A stretch of DNA of 64,000 nt from Dryomyza anilis (taxonomy: Eukaryota > Arthropoda > Insecta > Diptera > Dryomyzidae), in contig OX638134.1 of the NCBI GenBank assembly GCA_951804985.1, forward strand, positions 4,340,001-4,404,000, given 5' to 3'. Of this stretch, positions 44,995 to 56,335 are shown one piece after another. A program made the position numbers and the translations under genes. How positions within the stretch are numbered: the stretch's first letter is position 1; every line of letters begins with the position of its first letter. A model generated the notes under the pieces. That model had not been told where the DNA came from. It made no database searches and saw nothing but the letters and a program-made list of their open reading frames with translations.

Positions 44995-46215
44995 ATTCAA
45001 AATTCAATTTTATACAAAAAATTATACTTTCATTATATTTTTCACTACAAATTAAATAATTCACTCAAAATTCAAATTTTCTCTAAACAATAAATTTCTC
45101 ACTAAAAATTAAAATGTTCACTCTAAATTCATATTTTCACTCAATATTCAATTTTTCACTCAAAATTCACTTTTTCTCTCAAAATTCAATTTTTCACTCA
45201 GAAGTCAATTTTTCACTCAAAATTCAATTTTTCACTCTAAATTCAAACTTTCACTCAAAATTCAAATTTTCACTCAAAATTCAATTTTTCACTCTAAATT
45301 CAAATTTTCACTCAAAATTCAATTTTTCACTAAAAATTCAATTTTTCACTCTAAATTCAATTTTTCACTCAAAATTCAATTTTTCACTCAAATTCAATTT
45401 TTCACTAAAAATTCAAATTTTCACTAAAAATTCAAATTTTCACCAATAATTCAATTTGTCCACTAAAAATCGATTTTTCACTAAAAATTCAATTTTTCAC
45501 TAAAAATTCAATTTTTCACTAAAAATTCAATTTTTCACTAAAAATTCAATTTTTCACTAATAATTCAAATTTTCACTAAAAATTCAATTATTCACTCAAA
45601 ATTTAAATTTTCACTCAAAATTAAATTTTTCACTCAAATTCACTTTTTCTCTCAAATTTCAATTTATCACAAAAAATTCAATTTCTTACTAAAAATTCAA
45701 TTTTTCACTCAGAATTAAATTTTTCACTCAGAATTAAATTTTTCACTATAATTTCAAATTTTTTACTAAATGTTCACTAAAATTTCAATTTTTCACTAAA
45801 AATTCAAATTATTCATCAAAATTCAATTTTTTTTTTCTCAAAAGTCACACAAAATTCAATTTACACTCAAAGTACTATTTTTCTCTCAAAACTCAATTTT
45901 TTCACTAAAAAAAACAATTTTCACTAAAATTCAAATTTTTCACTCAAAATTAAATTTTTCACTAAATTTTTTTTTTCTCTAAAAATTCAAATTTTAATTA
46001 AAAATTAACATTTTAAGTAAAAATTAAAATTTCAAGTAAAAATTAAAATTTTAAGTAAAAAATTCTAATTTTAACATCAAAATCAATTTTTACATGAAAG
46101 AGAATTTTTCAATAAAACTTTAAATTTTAACTAAAAATACAATTTGCAACTAAAAATTCAAATAATTACTAAAATTTCAATTATGCACTTAAAATACAAA
46201 TTTTAATAACTTCTT
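44995..46215 (+). repeat. S19 satellite array F4 (forward, CACTC variant)
   Basis: Forward S19 with many CACTCAAAATTCAATTTTT units (45130-45400), then standard CACTAAAAATTC units (45470-45580), then decay. The 111-codon plus frame at 45114-45449 is the 57-nt translation cycle of the satellite and not a gene. Confidence 0.95.
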
Positions 46216-46867
46216 TTTTATCTACACTTGCATTTTGTTGCTCTAAAATCCATAGAACTTAAAAGCTCTTTTCCGACCTTGCAACGTTTGTTCAACTCTT
46301 TCGCAATGCACACAAGTGCAACCAACAGCATCAGAAACAAACCCAGTCAGTCAGCAACATGAAGGACACACGTTGCTAGCAAAAACCCCCTTGGCAACAA
46401 CAAAAATCATTTGGTTATTTGAAGCAACAACAATCGCAACAACAAAGCTGCATCAATTGTTCATTTTTTCAACAATAAACATTCAATCAAATTTAATTTT
46501 TAGAACAATAGCAACAACAATAAAAGTTAATGCTTGACATTTGGAAGCAACAATTGCAACAACAGTCATTGACAACAATAAACGAACAACATATTGCTCG
46601 CCACTGTGCGCACAGTGGGCAGCAGTTGCTACAACTCGATCGCATGTCATTGTACTGAAAATAGTTCAACGACACGAGCAGCAATAGTTGCTACAACAAC
46701 AGCAACAACTAACCCGACAACTACATACAGAACAACAACTGCAGTGCATTGTTGCTGCAGCAATTCTTATTGCTGTTTGGTGCTTGCAAATCAATTCAGT
46801 TTTGAAAATATCATAACTTGTGACTCAATTGAATAGAATGCAATGAAGGTGCTGGATTTTATGATAA
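46216..46867. other. Single-copy island between inverted arrays F4 and R3
   Basis: CAACAA-rich with GC-richer patches. Contains the perfect 18-bp palindrome CCACTGTGCGCACAGTGG at 46601-46618. Frames on both strands overlap (46316-46537, 46594-46836 plus; 46684-46493 minus) and are compositional. Its position between a forward and a reverse S19 array matches the islands at 21.0 and 56.4 kb. Confidence 0.5.
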
Positions 46868-48915
46868 AATGAATTTTTATTGAAATTTTTAATAAAAAAT
46901 TGAATTAAGTGAAAATTTGCATTTTTAGTGAAAAATTGAATTTTTAGTAAAAATTTAAATTTTAGTGAAAATTTTAATTTTTAGTGGAAAATTGAATTTT
47001 TAGTGAAAATTTGAATTTTAAGTGAAAATTTGAATTTTAAGTGAAAATTTGAATTTTAAGTGAAAAATTGAATTTTTGGTGAAAAATTGAATTTTTAGTG
47101 AAAAATTGAATTTTTAGTGAAAAATTGAATTTTTAGTAAAAAATTGAATTTTTAGTGAAAAATTGAATTTTTAGTGAAAAATTGAATTTTTAGTGAAAAA
47201 TTGAATTTTTAGTGAAAAATTGAATTTTTAGTGAAAAATTGAATTTTTAGTGAAAAATTGAATTTTTAGTGAAAAATTCAATTTTTAGTGAAAAATTGAA
47301 TTTTTAGTGAAAAATTGAATTTTTAGTGAAAAATTGAATTTTTAGTGAAAAATTGAAGTTTTAGTAAAAAATTGAATATTTAGTGAAAATTGAATTTTTA
47401 GTGAAAATTTAAATTTTTAGTGAAAATTTGAATTTTTAGTGAAAAATTTAATTTTTAGTGAAAAATTGAATTTTTAGTGAATAATTTTATTTTCAGTGAA
47501 AAATTGAAGTTTTAGTGAAAAATTGAATTTTTAGTGAAAAATTGAATTTTTAGTGAAAAATTGAATTTTTAGTGAAAAATTGAATTTTTACTGAAAAATT
47601 GAATTTTTACTGAAAAATTGAATTTTTAGTGAAAAATTGAATTTTTAGTGAAAAATTGAATTTTTAGTGACAAATTGAATTTTTACTGAAAAATTGAATT
47701 TTTAGTGAAAAATTTAATTTTTAGTGAAAAATTGAATTTTTAGTGAAAAATTGAATTTTTGGTGAAAAATTGAATTTTTAGTGAAAAATTGAATTTTTAG
47801 TGAAAAATTGAATTTTTAGTGAAAAATTGAATTTTTAGTGAAAAATTGAATTTTTAGTGAAAAATTGAATTTTTAGTGAAAAATTGAATTTTTACTGAAA
47901 AATTGAATTTTTACTGAAAAATTGAATTTTTAGTGAAAAATTGAATTTTTAGTGAAAAATTGAATTTTTAGTGACAAATTGAATTTTTACTGAAAAATTG
48001 AATTTTTAGTGAAAAATTTAATTTTTAGTGAATAATTTTATTTTCAGTGAAAAATTGAAGTTTTAGTGAAAAATTGAATTTTTAGTGAAAAATTGAATTT
48101 TTAGTGAAAAATTGAATTTTTAGTGAAAAATTGAATTTTTAGTGAAAAATTGAATTTTTAGTGAAAAATTCAATTTTTAGTGAAAAATTGAATTTTTAGT
48201 GAAAAATTGAATTTTTAGTGAAAAATTGAATTTTTAGTGAAAAATTGAAGTTTTAGTAAAAAATTGAATATTTAGTGAAAATTGAATTTTTAGTGAAAAT
48301 TTAAATTTTTAGTGAAAATTTGAATTTTTAGTGAAAAATTTAATTTTTAGTGAAAAATTGAATTTTTAGTGAATAATTTTATTTTCAGTGAAAAATTGAA
48401 GTTTTAGTGAAAAATTGAATTTTTAGTGAAAAATTGAATTTTTAGTGAAAAATTGAATTTTTACTGAAAAATTGAAGTTTTAGTGAAAAATTGAATTTTT
48501 AGTGAAAAATTGAATTTTTTTACTGAAAAATTGAATTTTTAGTGAAAAATTGAATTTTAAGTAAAAAATTGAATTTTTAGTGAAAAATTGAATTTTTAGT
48601 GAATAATTTTATTTTCAGTGAAAAATTGAAGTTTTAGTGAAAAATTGAATTTTTAGTGAAAAATTGAATTTTTTAGTGAAAAATTTAATTTTTATTGAAA
48701 ATTTGAATTTTTAGTGAAAAGTAGAATTCCTAGTAACAAAATTGCAATATGAGTGAAAAATGGAATTTTTAAATTTAATTTTTAGTAAAATATTTTTTTT
48801 TCTTTTAAATTTTTTTATTAAAAATTTGAAATTTTTGTGAAAAATTGAATTTTTAGTGAATAATTGAATTTTTAATTAAAAATAAATTTTTAGTGAAAAT
48901 TTTAATTTATCTCGT
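46868..48915 (-). repeat. S19 satellite array R3 (reverse, 2 kb) with 892-bp higher-order repeat
   Basis: The longest S19 array, unit GAATTTTTAGTGAAAAATT. Diagnostic variant blocks recur: AAGTTTTAGTAAAAAATTG at 47356 and 48248 (offset 892), and GTGAATAATTTTATTTTCAG at 47478, 48029, 48369 and 48599 (47478 to 48369 is 891). So a block of about 47 units has been duplicated as one piece. Confidence 0.96.
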
Positions 48916-49256
48916 TAGAAGAAGTTAAAAATAACCTATTTGTCAGAATTGTCGTCATGACCTTCAAATCTTCCAACAGCCATTTTTTTTTTGTTGCCTT
49001 TGGTCATTTCCATAGATAGAGTTATCTCTCCTTCTTCACATTGCTGCAATTTTCTCAGTATTTTACGTCAATTTACGCTCGCTTCATTAAGTTATCGGCG
49101 AATTATATTTCTTGGCTTCATTTACATTGTCGCTGATAAGTCAATGATTTGTTATAATATGTTTCTTAAAAGATGTCCTAAGGTTTAATAACATTGTTTA
49201 ACATAGATGTTAAAATAGCTGTGGACATGACTTAGGCATTTAAACTGAGAAAAAAA
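48916..49256. other. Single-copy spacer
   Basis: Mixed AT DNA with a weak 65-codon plus frame (48991-49188). No gene supported. Confidence 0.45.
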
Positions 49257-49450
49257 AGTATTTATAAAAGTATTTATAAAAGTATTAATGAAAGTATTTA
49301 TAAAAGTATTTATTAAAGTATTTATTAAAGTATTTATAAAAGTATTTATTAAAGTATTTATAAAAGTATTTATAAAAGTTTTTATAAATGAATTTTTCAA
49401 ACTATTTTTAAAAGTATTTATAAAAGTATTTTTTAAAGTATTTATACAAG
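49257..49450. repeat. 12-bp tandem array (AAAGTATTTATA), left copy
   Basis: About sixteen units of AAAGTATTTATA. The array ends exactly at the 16-bp motif GTACCCATGTAGGAAA. A longer array of the same unit lies at 50915-51240, on the other side of the composite block. Confidence 0.93.
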
Positions 49451-49915
49451 TACCCATGTAGGAAAAAACGATGGGCCCAAGGTTCGCCCAGTCTTGCGCC
49501 AAGAATGCATTGCTCTGGGCCAGGTCTGGTACCCAGAACTGGCTGAACACTGGTTAAGCCTTGGAATGATTTGAAGGGCGCAAGACTGGCTCTAAGTATT
49601 CGGCCAAGACTGGTAAACAATACTTGGACAATATAATATAACAATAAAAAAATATTTTTTTTTTACTTTCTTTTTCTTCCATTCCTATTTAATTTATTTT
49701 ATACAATTTCTAATTTTAAGTAATTTAATTGTAGAAAAATTTAGTTGTGAGTTAACGTCCACTGCTCCCGCTCTTTGGCTACGCATCTGACTTATATTGG
49801 CTGAGATTTTTGCTTCAAAATCAAAATTTATATATATTTTTTTAATTTGAAATTTTTTTTCTCAGACATTTTCAAATTATAAAGTTCAAGATTTTGAAAA
49901 AATGCTCTGAAACAA

Positions 49916-49998
49916 GTGAGCTTGATAGCGTAACAGGTAGAGCTCCGGCCTTGCTCGTAGGAAATTCGGGATCGAGTCCCATCCGGATTTTTTTTTAT
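49916..49998 (+). mobile_element. tRNA-like SINE head with poly-T terminator
   Basis: GATAGCGTAACAGGTAGAGC (box A-like) and GGGATCGAGTCCC (box B with intact TpsiC stem, 49969-49981) are followed by nine or more T at 49988, the form of a polymerase III terminator. The 5' and 3' ends do not pair as an acceptor stem, so it is a SINE or tRNA pseudogene of a family different from that at 33321. Confidence 0.65.
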
Positions 49999-50280
49999 TT
50001 TAATTAAAGTATGGTTTTGCCGCTTGGTTCTGGCTAAATTTCCATTAATGAAGACATATTCAATAAGTCTTGGGTGACTTTTGGAATAATATCAGTTATC
50101 CAAGATTGGTAATCCAATCATGGCTGGGACTATTAAAGTCTAATGGACGGCCAAGATTGGATATTCCTTACGCCCGTTGTCAAGCCTGGCGTTTCCTACA
50201 TGGGTACCCAAGCATATGTCTGTTAGTTCTGGCTGAGTCTTGGGCGAGAACTACCCTACCAGACCTGCATTTGTCACTTC

Positions 50281-50708
50281 CCCTAGTAGAAATTTGCCCG
50301 ATGCGTCATCGGGAAATGATCGGGTTTTCGTTGGGTAAGCCCTATTAGAGAAAATATGATCATTGCCTTTGCATGCCCTTATCGTGCTTACAATAGCAGG
50401 GTTTACATTATCTAAACAGTCAATGTTTCCGATCATAGCTACATTATTTGTTCCTCATAACGAAATTAGCATCAGGCAATGATCGAGATAATGAGAGAAA
50501 CCCTATTATGCTCGGACTCAGACAAGAAAATTGTCGGGTAAATATTAAAATGGGGAATTGCCCGATCAGTACATGATCATGGCCTGAGGTCAATACATGA
50601 TCAGGACACTGCGTTACAAGGACATTATGGGCCTCGTCATATCCCGATCATCTCAAATAATGACATGATCACTTCATGACCATGGCCCTACCAAAATGTC
50701 TACTAGGA
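50281..50708. mobile_element. 428-bp insertion with terminal inverted repeats, nested in a 50-bp repeat
   Basis: Ends are CCCTAGTAGAAATTT and the complement of TCCTAGTAGACATTTT. TC dinucleotides flank it (50279-50280 and 50709-50710). Removing it restores the 50-bp repeat in phase: CACTTC joins TGGCTGAG, as in the intact copy at 50805. Internal ATGATC/CCCGATCA palindromic motifs. No reading frame, so non-autonomous. Confidence 0.85.
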
Positions 50709-50914
50709 TCTGGCTGAGTCTTGGGCAAAGGTGTTTTAACCAAGCATTGGTTTGTCAATTCTGGCTGAGTATAGGGCGAGAACTTCTTTACCAAGCTTTC
50801 ATTTGTCAGTTCTGGCAGTCTTGGGCGAAGGTTTATTAACCAAGCATTGGTCTGCCAGTGCTGGTTGAGTATTCAGCCAGTCGCATTTCTTATATGGGTA
50901 TTTCAAAAGCACTT

Positions 50915-51240
50915 AAAAGTTTTAATAAAAGTATTTATAAAAGTATTTAAAAGTAAGCATGAAAGTATTTATAAGAGTAATTATAAAAGTATTTATAAAA
51001 AGTATTGTAAAAGAATTTAAAAGTATTTATTAAAGTATTTATAAAAGTATTTATAAAAGTATTTATAAAAGATGTTTTTAAATGCATTTATAAAATATTT
51101 ATAAAAGTATTTATAAAAGTACTTATAAAAGTATTTATGAAAGTATTTATGAAAGTATTTATAAAAGTAATTTTTAAATTATATATAAAAGAGTTTATAA
51201 AAGTATTTAAAAACAATTTTGAAAAAGTATTTAAAAAATT
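50915..51240. repeat. 12-bp tandem array (AAAGTATTTATA), right copy
   Basis: Same 12-bp unit and orientation as 49257-49450, less regular. Confidence 0.9.
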
Positions 51241-51855
51241 AAAAAAGTAACCTAAAATTTTTCAAAGTGTTGCGCATAGTTGCGTCTTTTTCCTCGTCAC
51301 AAACTTTTTCATTTTTTTTGCATGTTTTTTCTGTTTCTCTCCTCTATATTATTATATTTTTTTCATCAAGTGTGTTGTGCACGCGCAACCATCTGATTAA
51401 ACAGAACACATACACCGTAGTGCCCACCGTCCGTCCTAAATGCGCCTCGCAAATCCATATACAGCCTATATGCTTCGTCCGCGTGTAGGTATCTGTGTGC
51501 CTTCGGAACTAGGTGAACGACCGTCGATAAGGCGCGACCTTCAAAATAATCTGGGCCAAGTGGAATTTAGTTGTTTGAGGATATCGCTCATTCACTCTTT
51601 CACTGACAACTCGACTAGGCGTGCTAGTCTCTCATTCTCTCTCTCACTCTCTGCGAACCTACCATCCTCCCTCTTTCTACCGTACACTCTTTCTTAAGTT
51701 ATGAAGCTGTGTTTCATGCTGTTTTCTTCGATTCCTTCTATTTATTTGTATTATTTACTTAATTTTCGGTGAAACATTCGCACATTAAGTGAGTCTCTGC
51801 TATATGTGTTTTAAATTGTATTTGTACTGTGGTGTCTTGACTGCGCTCTAGCGCC
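51241..51855 (+). promoter_or_regulatory. GC-richer island upstream of a TATA box
   Basis: Contains TGTGCACGCGCAACC, GAACGACCGTCGATAAGG and a CT-rich tract (CTCTCATTCTCTCTCTCACT, 51628) of GAGA-factor type. Short plus frames (51267-51488, 51440-51697) overlap and are not recognised. Leads directly into the TATA box at 51856, so promoter-proximal DNA is plausible. Confidence 0.4.
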
Positions 51856-51862
51856 TATAAAA
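51856..51862 (+). promoter_or_regulatory. TATA box (TATAAAA)
   Basis: CTATAAAAT in a GC-richer context (TCTAGCGCCTATAAAATAA). A start is expected about 30 nt downstream, near 51886, in ATCGACGGACGAAC; no strong initiator there. A donor 40 nt further on makes a short first exon. Confidence 0.4.
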
Positions 51863-51885
51863 TAATTCGCCACCATCATCGACGG

Positions 51886-51925
51886 ACGAACTCTATTATT
51901 TTGATTGGATTATGTTGATGAAGAG
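51886..51925 (+). other. Possible short first exon ending at GTAAGG donor
   Basis: Begins about 30 nt after the TATA box and ends GAAGAG before GTAAGGTAG (51926). Start not fixed. If joined to the exon at 53485, an ATG at 51911 would open a frame of about 18 codons only, so the exons would be mostly leader. Confidence 0.3.
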
Positions 51926-52184
51926 GTAAGGTAGGGGTATGGGTAGGGAGGAACACGAAAATTGTTAAGGCGCTGATTTTGGCAAAAAGTGGGGCATTTT
52001 TTGAGTGTTGTGGTTAGCCAAAGTTTTGGTTAGTTTGGGAGGGGGCAGGAATGCCTATAGAGGATTCGAGGTTTTCTTTTACTTTTTATGTAATTGTTAA
52101 TTGTTTGATATCTGGATAAAAATTTATTTTGTTAATTTCCAAATATTTCAAAACAGTGTTTTTATGTAAACCAATTTTTTGTGA
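51926..52184. other. Single-copy DNA after the donor
   Basis: G-rich patch (GGTAGGGGTATGGGTAGGGA) then AT-rich DNA leading into array R4. Confidence 0.4.
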
Positions 52185-53320
52185 AAATTTGATTTTAGTG
52201 AAATTTTCAATATTTAGTGAAAAATTCAAATTTTAATGAATACTTAGTTAAAAAAATAATTTTTAATGAAAAATTGATTTTTAAATGAAAAATTTAATTT
52301 TTAGTTAAAAATTGAATTTTTAGTTAAAAATTGAATTTTTAGTTAAAAATTGAATTTTTAGTTAAAAATTGAATTTTTAGTTAAAAATTGAATTTTTAGT
52401 TAAAAATTGAATTTTTAGTTAAAAATTGAATTTTTAGTTAAAAATTGAATTTTTAGTTTAAAATTTAATTTTAGTTTCAAATGGAATTTTTAGTTTCAAA
52501 TGGAATTTTTAGTTAAAAATTGAATTTGTTTAGTGAAAAGTTTTAATTTTGAGTGGTATAATATTTAATTCTTAGTGAATAATTTAATTTTAGTTAAAAA
52601 GTGAATTTTTAGTTAATAATTGTATTAATAGTGCAAAATTTAATTTTTAGTTAAAAATTTAATTTTTAGTTAAAAATTTAATTTTTAGTTAAAAATTTAA
52701 TTTTTAGTTAAAAATTTAATTTTTAATTAAAAATTTAATTTTTAGTTAATAATTGAATTTTTAATTATAATAAATTTTTAGATAAAATTTAACTATTAGT
52801 TAAAAATTTAACTTTTAGTTAAAAATTGAATTTTTAGTGAAAATTTGAATTTTTAATTAAAAATTTAATTTTTAGTTAAAAATTGAATTTTTAGTTAATA
52901 ATTGAATTTTTAATTAAAAAAAAATTTTAGATAAAATTTAACTTTTAGTTAAAAATTTAATTTTTAGTTAAAAATTAAATTTTGAGTAAAAAATTGAATT
53001 TTTAGGTAAAAAATTGAATTTTTAGTTAAAAATTGAATTTTTAGTTAAAGATTGGAATTTTAGTGAAAAATTGAATTTTTAGTGAAAAATTAAGTTTTAA
53101 GTGAAAAATTGAATTTTTAGTGAAAAATGGAATTTTAGTGAAAAATTAAATTTTTAGTGAAAATTTGATTTTTTAGTGAAAATTTGATTTTTTAGTGAAA
53201 AATTGAATTTTTAGTGAAAAATTGAATTTTTAGTGAAAAATTGAATTTTTAGTAAAAAATATAATTTTTAGTAAAAAATATAATTTTTAGTGAAAATTCA
53301 ATTTTTAGTGAAATCTTAAT
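52185..53320 (-). repeat. S19 satellite array R4 (reverse, TTAGTTAAAAATT variant)
   Basis: Left two thirds consist of GAATTTTTAGTTAAAAATT units, with T for G at one position; the right third returns to the standard AGTGAAAAATT form. So two homogenised sub-arrays meet near 53050. Confidence 0.94.
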
Positions 53321-53484
53321 TTTTTTTATAATATTTTTAACTATATCAATATCAATTGGAATAATCTCATATCATCCCAAATGTGCTCCATCTGTAGCAG
53401 AACTTTTGACCTTTATTTTAGTGCAAATCCTCTTTTTATTTAGTTACTTATTTATTTATATATTTATTTGTTTCTCTTTTGCAG

Positions 53485-53528
53485 GATATGCGACACCTAC
53501 GCAGTATTTGACATTATTGATTTTTGAG
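53485..53528 (+). other. Candidate 44-nt exon with strong splice sites
   Basis: TTTCTCTTTTGCAG precedes it and GTAAGTTGCC follows, both close to the fly consensus, and the 44 nt between are GC-richer than either flank. Three readings: one frame is fully open (Y-A-T-P-T-Q-Y-L-T-L-L-I-F-E), the others stop inside. Spliced to the acceptor at 56698, the open frame would continue N-I-N-N-S-Q-A-L-S-A-S-F for about 31 codons to a TAG. Joined upstream to 51925 that frame meets stops. Coding status is therefore open. Confidence 0.5.
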
Positions 53529-53579
53529 GTAAGTTGCCAATTCATTGTATAGATAAAACCCACCTCCCCACTACACGCA

Positions 53580-53790
53580 AAAACTTTTGGCATGCTCAAG
53601 GCGGTTTAGAAACATGTTAAGCAATATTTTAAGCAGCCAAGGACATATTGTTTTTATAAAAGACTGTCTATTTTCTGCTTGTCCCCAAAATATACCGAAA
53701 TGTTGTCTTAAAAATTCCATACATTTTGATAACTTGCAATACGATTCCCACAAATGACATTCCAAATATTACCAAAAAATTTAAAATTTC
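53580..53790. repeat. Isolated relative of the 61.2-62.8 kb repeat
   Basis: Shares TTTAGAAACATGTT, GTCCCCAAAATATACCGAAA and AATTCCATACATTTTGAT with units of the array at 61228-62780. One unit only. Confidence 0.55.
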
Positions 53791-54779
53791 TTTTAATAAT
53801 ATTCAAAAATCTTGAACAAAATAAAATATACAAAATAATAAAAATAAATGAAGAATAATTAAGTTAAAAACATTATTACTAAATTTATAACGTGATATAA
53901 ATTCTAAATTTCTGCAAATAATGTAGATTCCCAAATAAAGTTGAATTTACAATTTGAAGTAGGTACCATTTAAAGTTAAACATTAACTGCCACAATAAGT
54001 TTCAGTCAGCCATACAATAAATTATATTAAACCACCTAATAAGTGCATAATTATAAAAAGGGTTCAAAGAATACAAGAAAAAAGTATATAAAACGTGCTT
54101 AAATTATAAACAGAAATAAATGACGTAGATTTAGAAAAGTTTTGCTCGATCACTCAACGATGCCACGTGCGGCAAATATTCAAAACTTTGCAATGGCCAG
54201 CGAAATCTACCCAAACCAAGCAACATCGCTGTGATAATGAAAAAAGGACTAAGGCAATATTGAGGCAGAAAACTTCAGGGTCAACAACAGTAATAAAAAG
54301 AATATAAAAATACAAAAGAGGAATATAAAAATACAAAACTAAAAGGAATATAAAAAAACAAAAAAAAAGAACATAAACAATAATACAAAACAAATGTGAA
54401 AAAAACCTCCCTTAAAACAAATGTAGGCTTTAGTGTTAACGTCTGACAACTGCCTCCAGCAAGCGCTGCCTTAATAACAGGGATGCCAAATACTGCTTTT
54501 GGTAGAGCTACTTTGAGTGGGAGGTTTATTAAGTGGGCGACTTTTTGAGGGAGTAGTTGAATGTTTGAGGTAGGTGCTTTTTTATGTATTTCAGTTGACC
54601 CACAAACATAAACGCGAAATGATAACTACCATTTTTGTGGTTTTCCAATAAAACAAAGAAGCAGGACAATATCTAGGTTGACTTTTCAGGGAACATTTTT
54701 ATTTTTTAATAATTGAAATTTAAAGAATTTTAAATAAAAGCATTTTCTAAAAATTAAATCTTTACTAATTAAATTCGAA
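53791..54779. other. AT-rich single-copy DNA
   Basis: A GC-richer patch at 54145-54290 and another at 54430-54560. The minus frame 54393-54154 has a hydrophobic, F/L-rich part from A-rich DNA and is not convincing. No splice sites stand out. Confidence 0.45.
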
Positions 54780-56335
54780 TTCAATTCACTAAAATTTTAA
54801 TTTTGCGCTAATAATTAAATTTTCAATAAAAATTCAAATTTTCAATAAAAATTCAAATTTTCACTAAAAATTCACTAAAAATTCAATTTTTCATTTAAAA
54901 TTCAATTTTTCACTAAATATTCAATTTTTCACTAAAAAATTCAATTTTTCACTAAAAAATTCAATTTTTCACTAAAAATTCAATTTTTCACTAAAAATTT
55001 AATTTTTCACTAAAAATTAAATTTTTCACTAAAAATTAAAATCACTAAAAATTCAATTTATCACTAAAATGCAATTTTTCACTAAAAATTAAAAATTTTC
55101 CACTAAAATACAATTTTCCACTAAATATTCAATTTTTCACTAAAAATTCAAATTTTCACTAAAAATTCAATTTTTCACTAAAAATTCAATTTTTCACTAA
55201 AAAATTCAATTTTTCACTAAAAATTTAATTTTTCACTAAAAATTCAAATTTTCACTAAAAATTCAAATTTTCACTAAAAATTGAATTTTTCACTAAAAAT
55301 TCAATTTTTCACTAAAAATTAAATTTTTCACTAAAAATTAAATTTTTCACTAAAAATTCAATTTTTCACTAAAAATTCAATTTTTCACTAAAAATTCAAT
55401 TTTTCACTAAAAATTCAATTTTTCACTAAAAATTCAATTTTTCACTAAAAATTCAATTTTTCACTAAAAAATCAAATTTTCACTAAAAATTCTATTTTTC
55501 ACTAAAAATTCAATTTTTCACTAAAAATTTAATTTTTCACTAAAAATTCAATTTTTCAATAAAATTTTTATATTTCACTAAAAATTCACTTTGTCACTAA
55601 AATTTCTATTTTTTCACTAAAAATTCAATTTGTCACTAAAATTTCAATTTTTTACTAAAAATTCAATTTTTCACTAAAAATTCAAATTTTCACTAAAAAT
55701 TCAAATTTTCACTAAAAGTTCAATTTTTCACTAAAAATTCAATTTTTCACTAAAAATTCAATTTTTCACTAAAAATTCAATTTTTCACTAAAAATTCAAT
55801 TTTTCACTAAAAAAATCAAATTTTCACTAAAAATTCAATTTTTCACTAAAAATTCAATTTTTCAATAAAATTTTTATATATCACTAAAAATTCAATTTCT
55901 CACTAAAATTTAAATTTTTTACTAAAAATTCAATTTTTCACTAAAAATTCAAATTTTCACTAATATTTCAATTTTTCACTAAAAATTCAATTTTTCACTA
56001 AAAATTCAATTTTTCACTAAAAATTCAAATTTTCACTAAAAATTCAATTTTTTGACTAAAAATTCAATTTTTCACTAAAAATTCAATTTTTCACTAAAAA
56101 TTCAATTTTTCACTAAAAATTCAATTTTTCACCAAAAATTTAATTTTTCACTAAAAATTCAGTTTTTAACTAAAAATTAATTTTTCATTAAAAAGTAAAT
56201 TGTTCACTAAAAATTCAATTTTTCACTAAAAATTCAACGTTTTTATTAAAAATTAGATTTTTTATTAAATATTTAATGTTTCACTTAAAATTAAATTGTT
56301 CACTAAAAAATCAATTTTTTACTAAACATTTTTTT
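54780..56335 (+). repeat. S19 satellite array F5 (forward)
   Basis: 19-bp S19 units, well kept at 55340-55470 and 55720-55800. A block with AATTTTTATATTTCACT or AATTTTTATATATCACT repeats near 55562 and 55867, indicating a local higher-order duplication of about 305 bp. Confidence 0.95.

Larger units (their letters stand above)
49450..50900. mobile_element. Composite repeat block with about 50-bp units and inverted edge motifs
   Basis: GTACCCATGTAGGAAA (49450-49465) recurs as its perfect reverse complement at 50192-50207 and, imperfectly, at 50886-50900 beside the right 12-bp array. Inside is a repeat of about 50 bp (TCTGGCTGAGTCTTGGGC at 50228, 50709, then variants at 50760, 50811, about 50860; inverted, decayed copies at 49480-49620). 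A SINE-like head (49916) and a 428-bp insertion (50281-50708) interrupt it. No coding capacity. The unit plus the flanking arrays may together be one element family. Confidence 0.7.

Noticed and set aside
45114..45449. 111-codon plus-strand reading frame
   Set aside because: It is the S19 satellite translated; a 19-bp unit repeats in protein every 57 nt, which explains the periodic FHSKFNFSLK-like pattern.
49185..49550. 121-codon minus-strand frame rich in INTFINTF
   Set aside because: Translation of the 12-bp AAAGTATTTATA array.
49916..49998. Functional tRNA gene with poly-T terminator
   Set aside because: T-arm is intact, but the 5' and 3' ends do not form an acceptor stem and the anticodon arm is not convincing.
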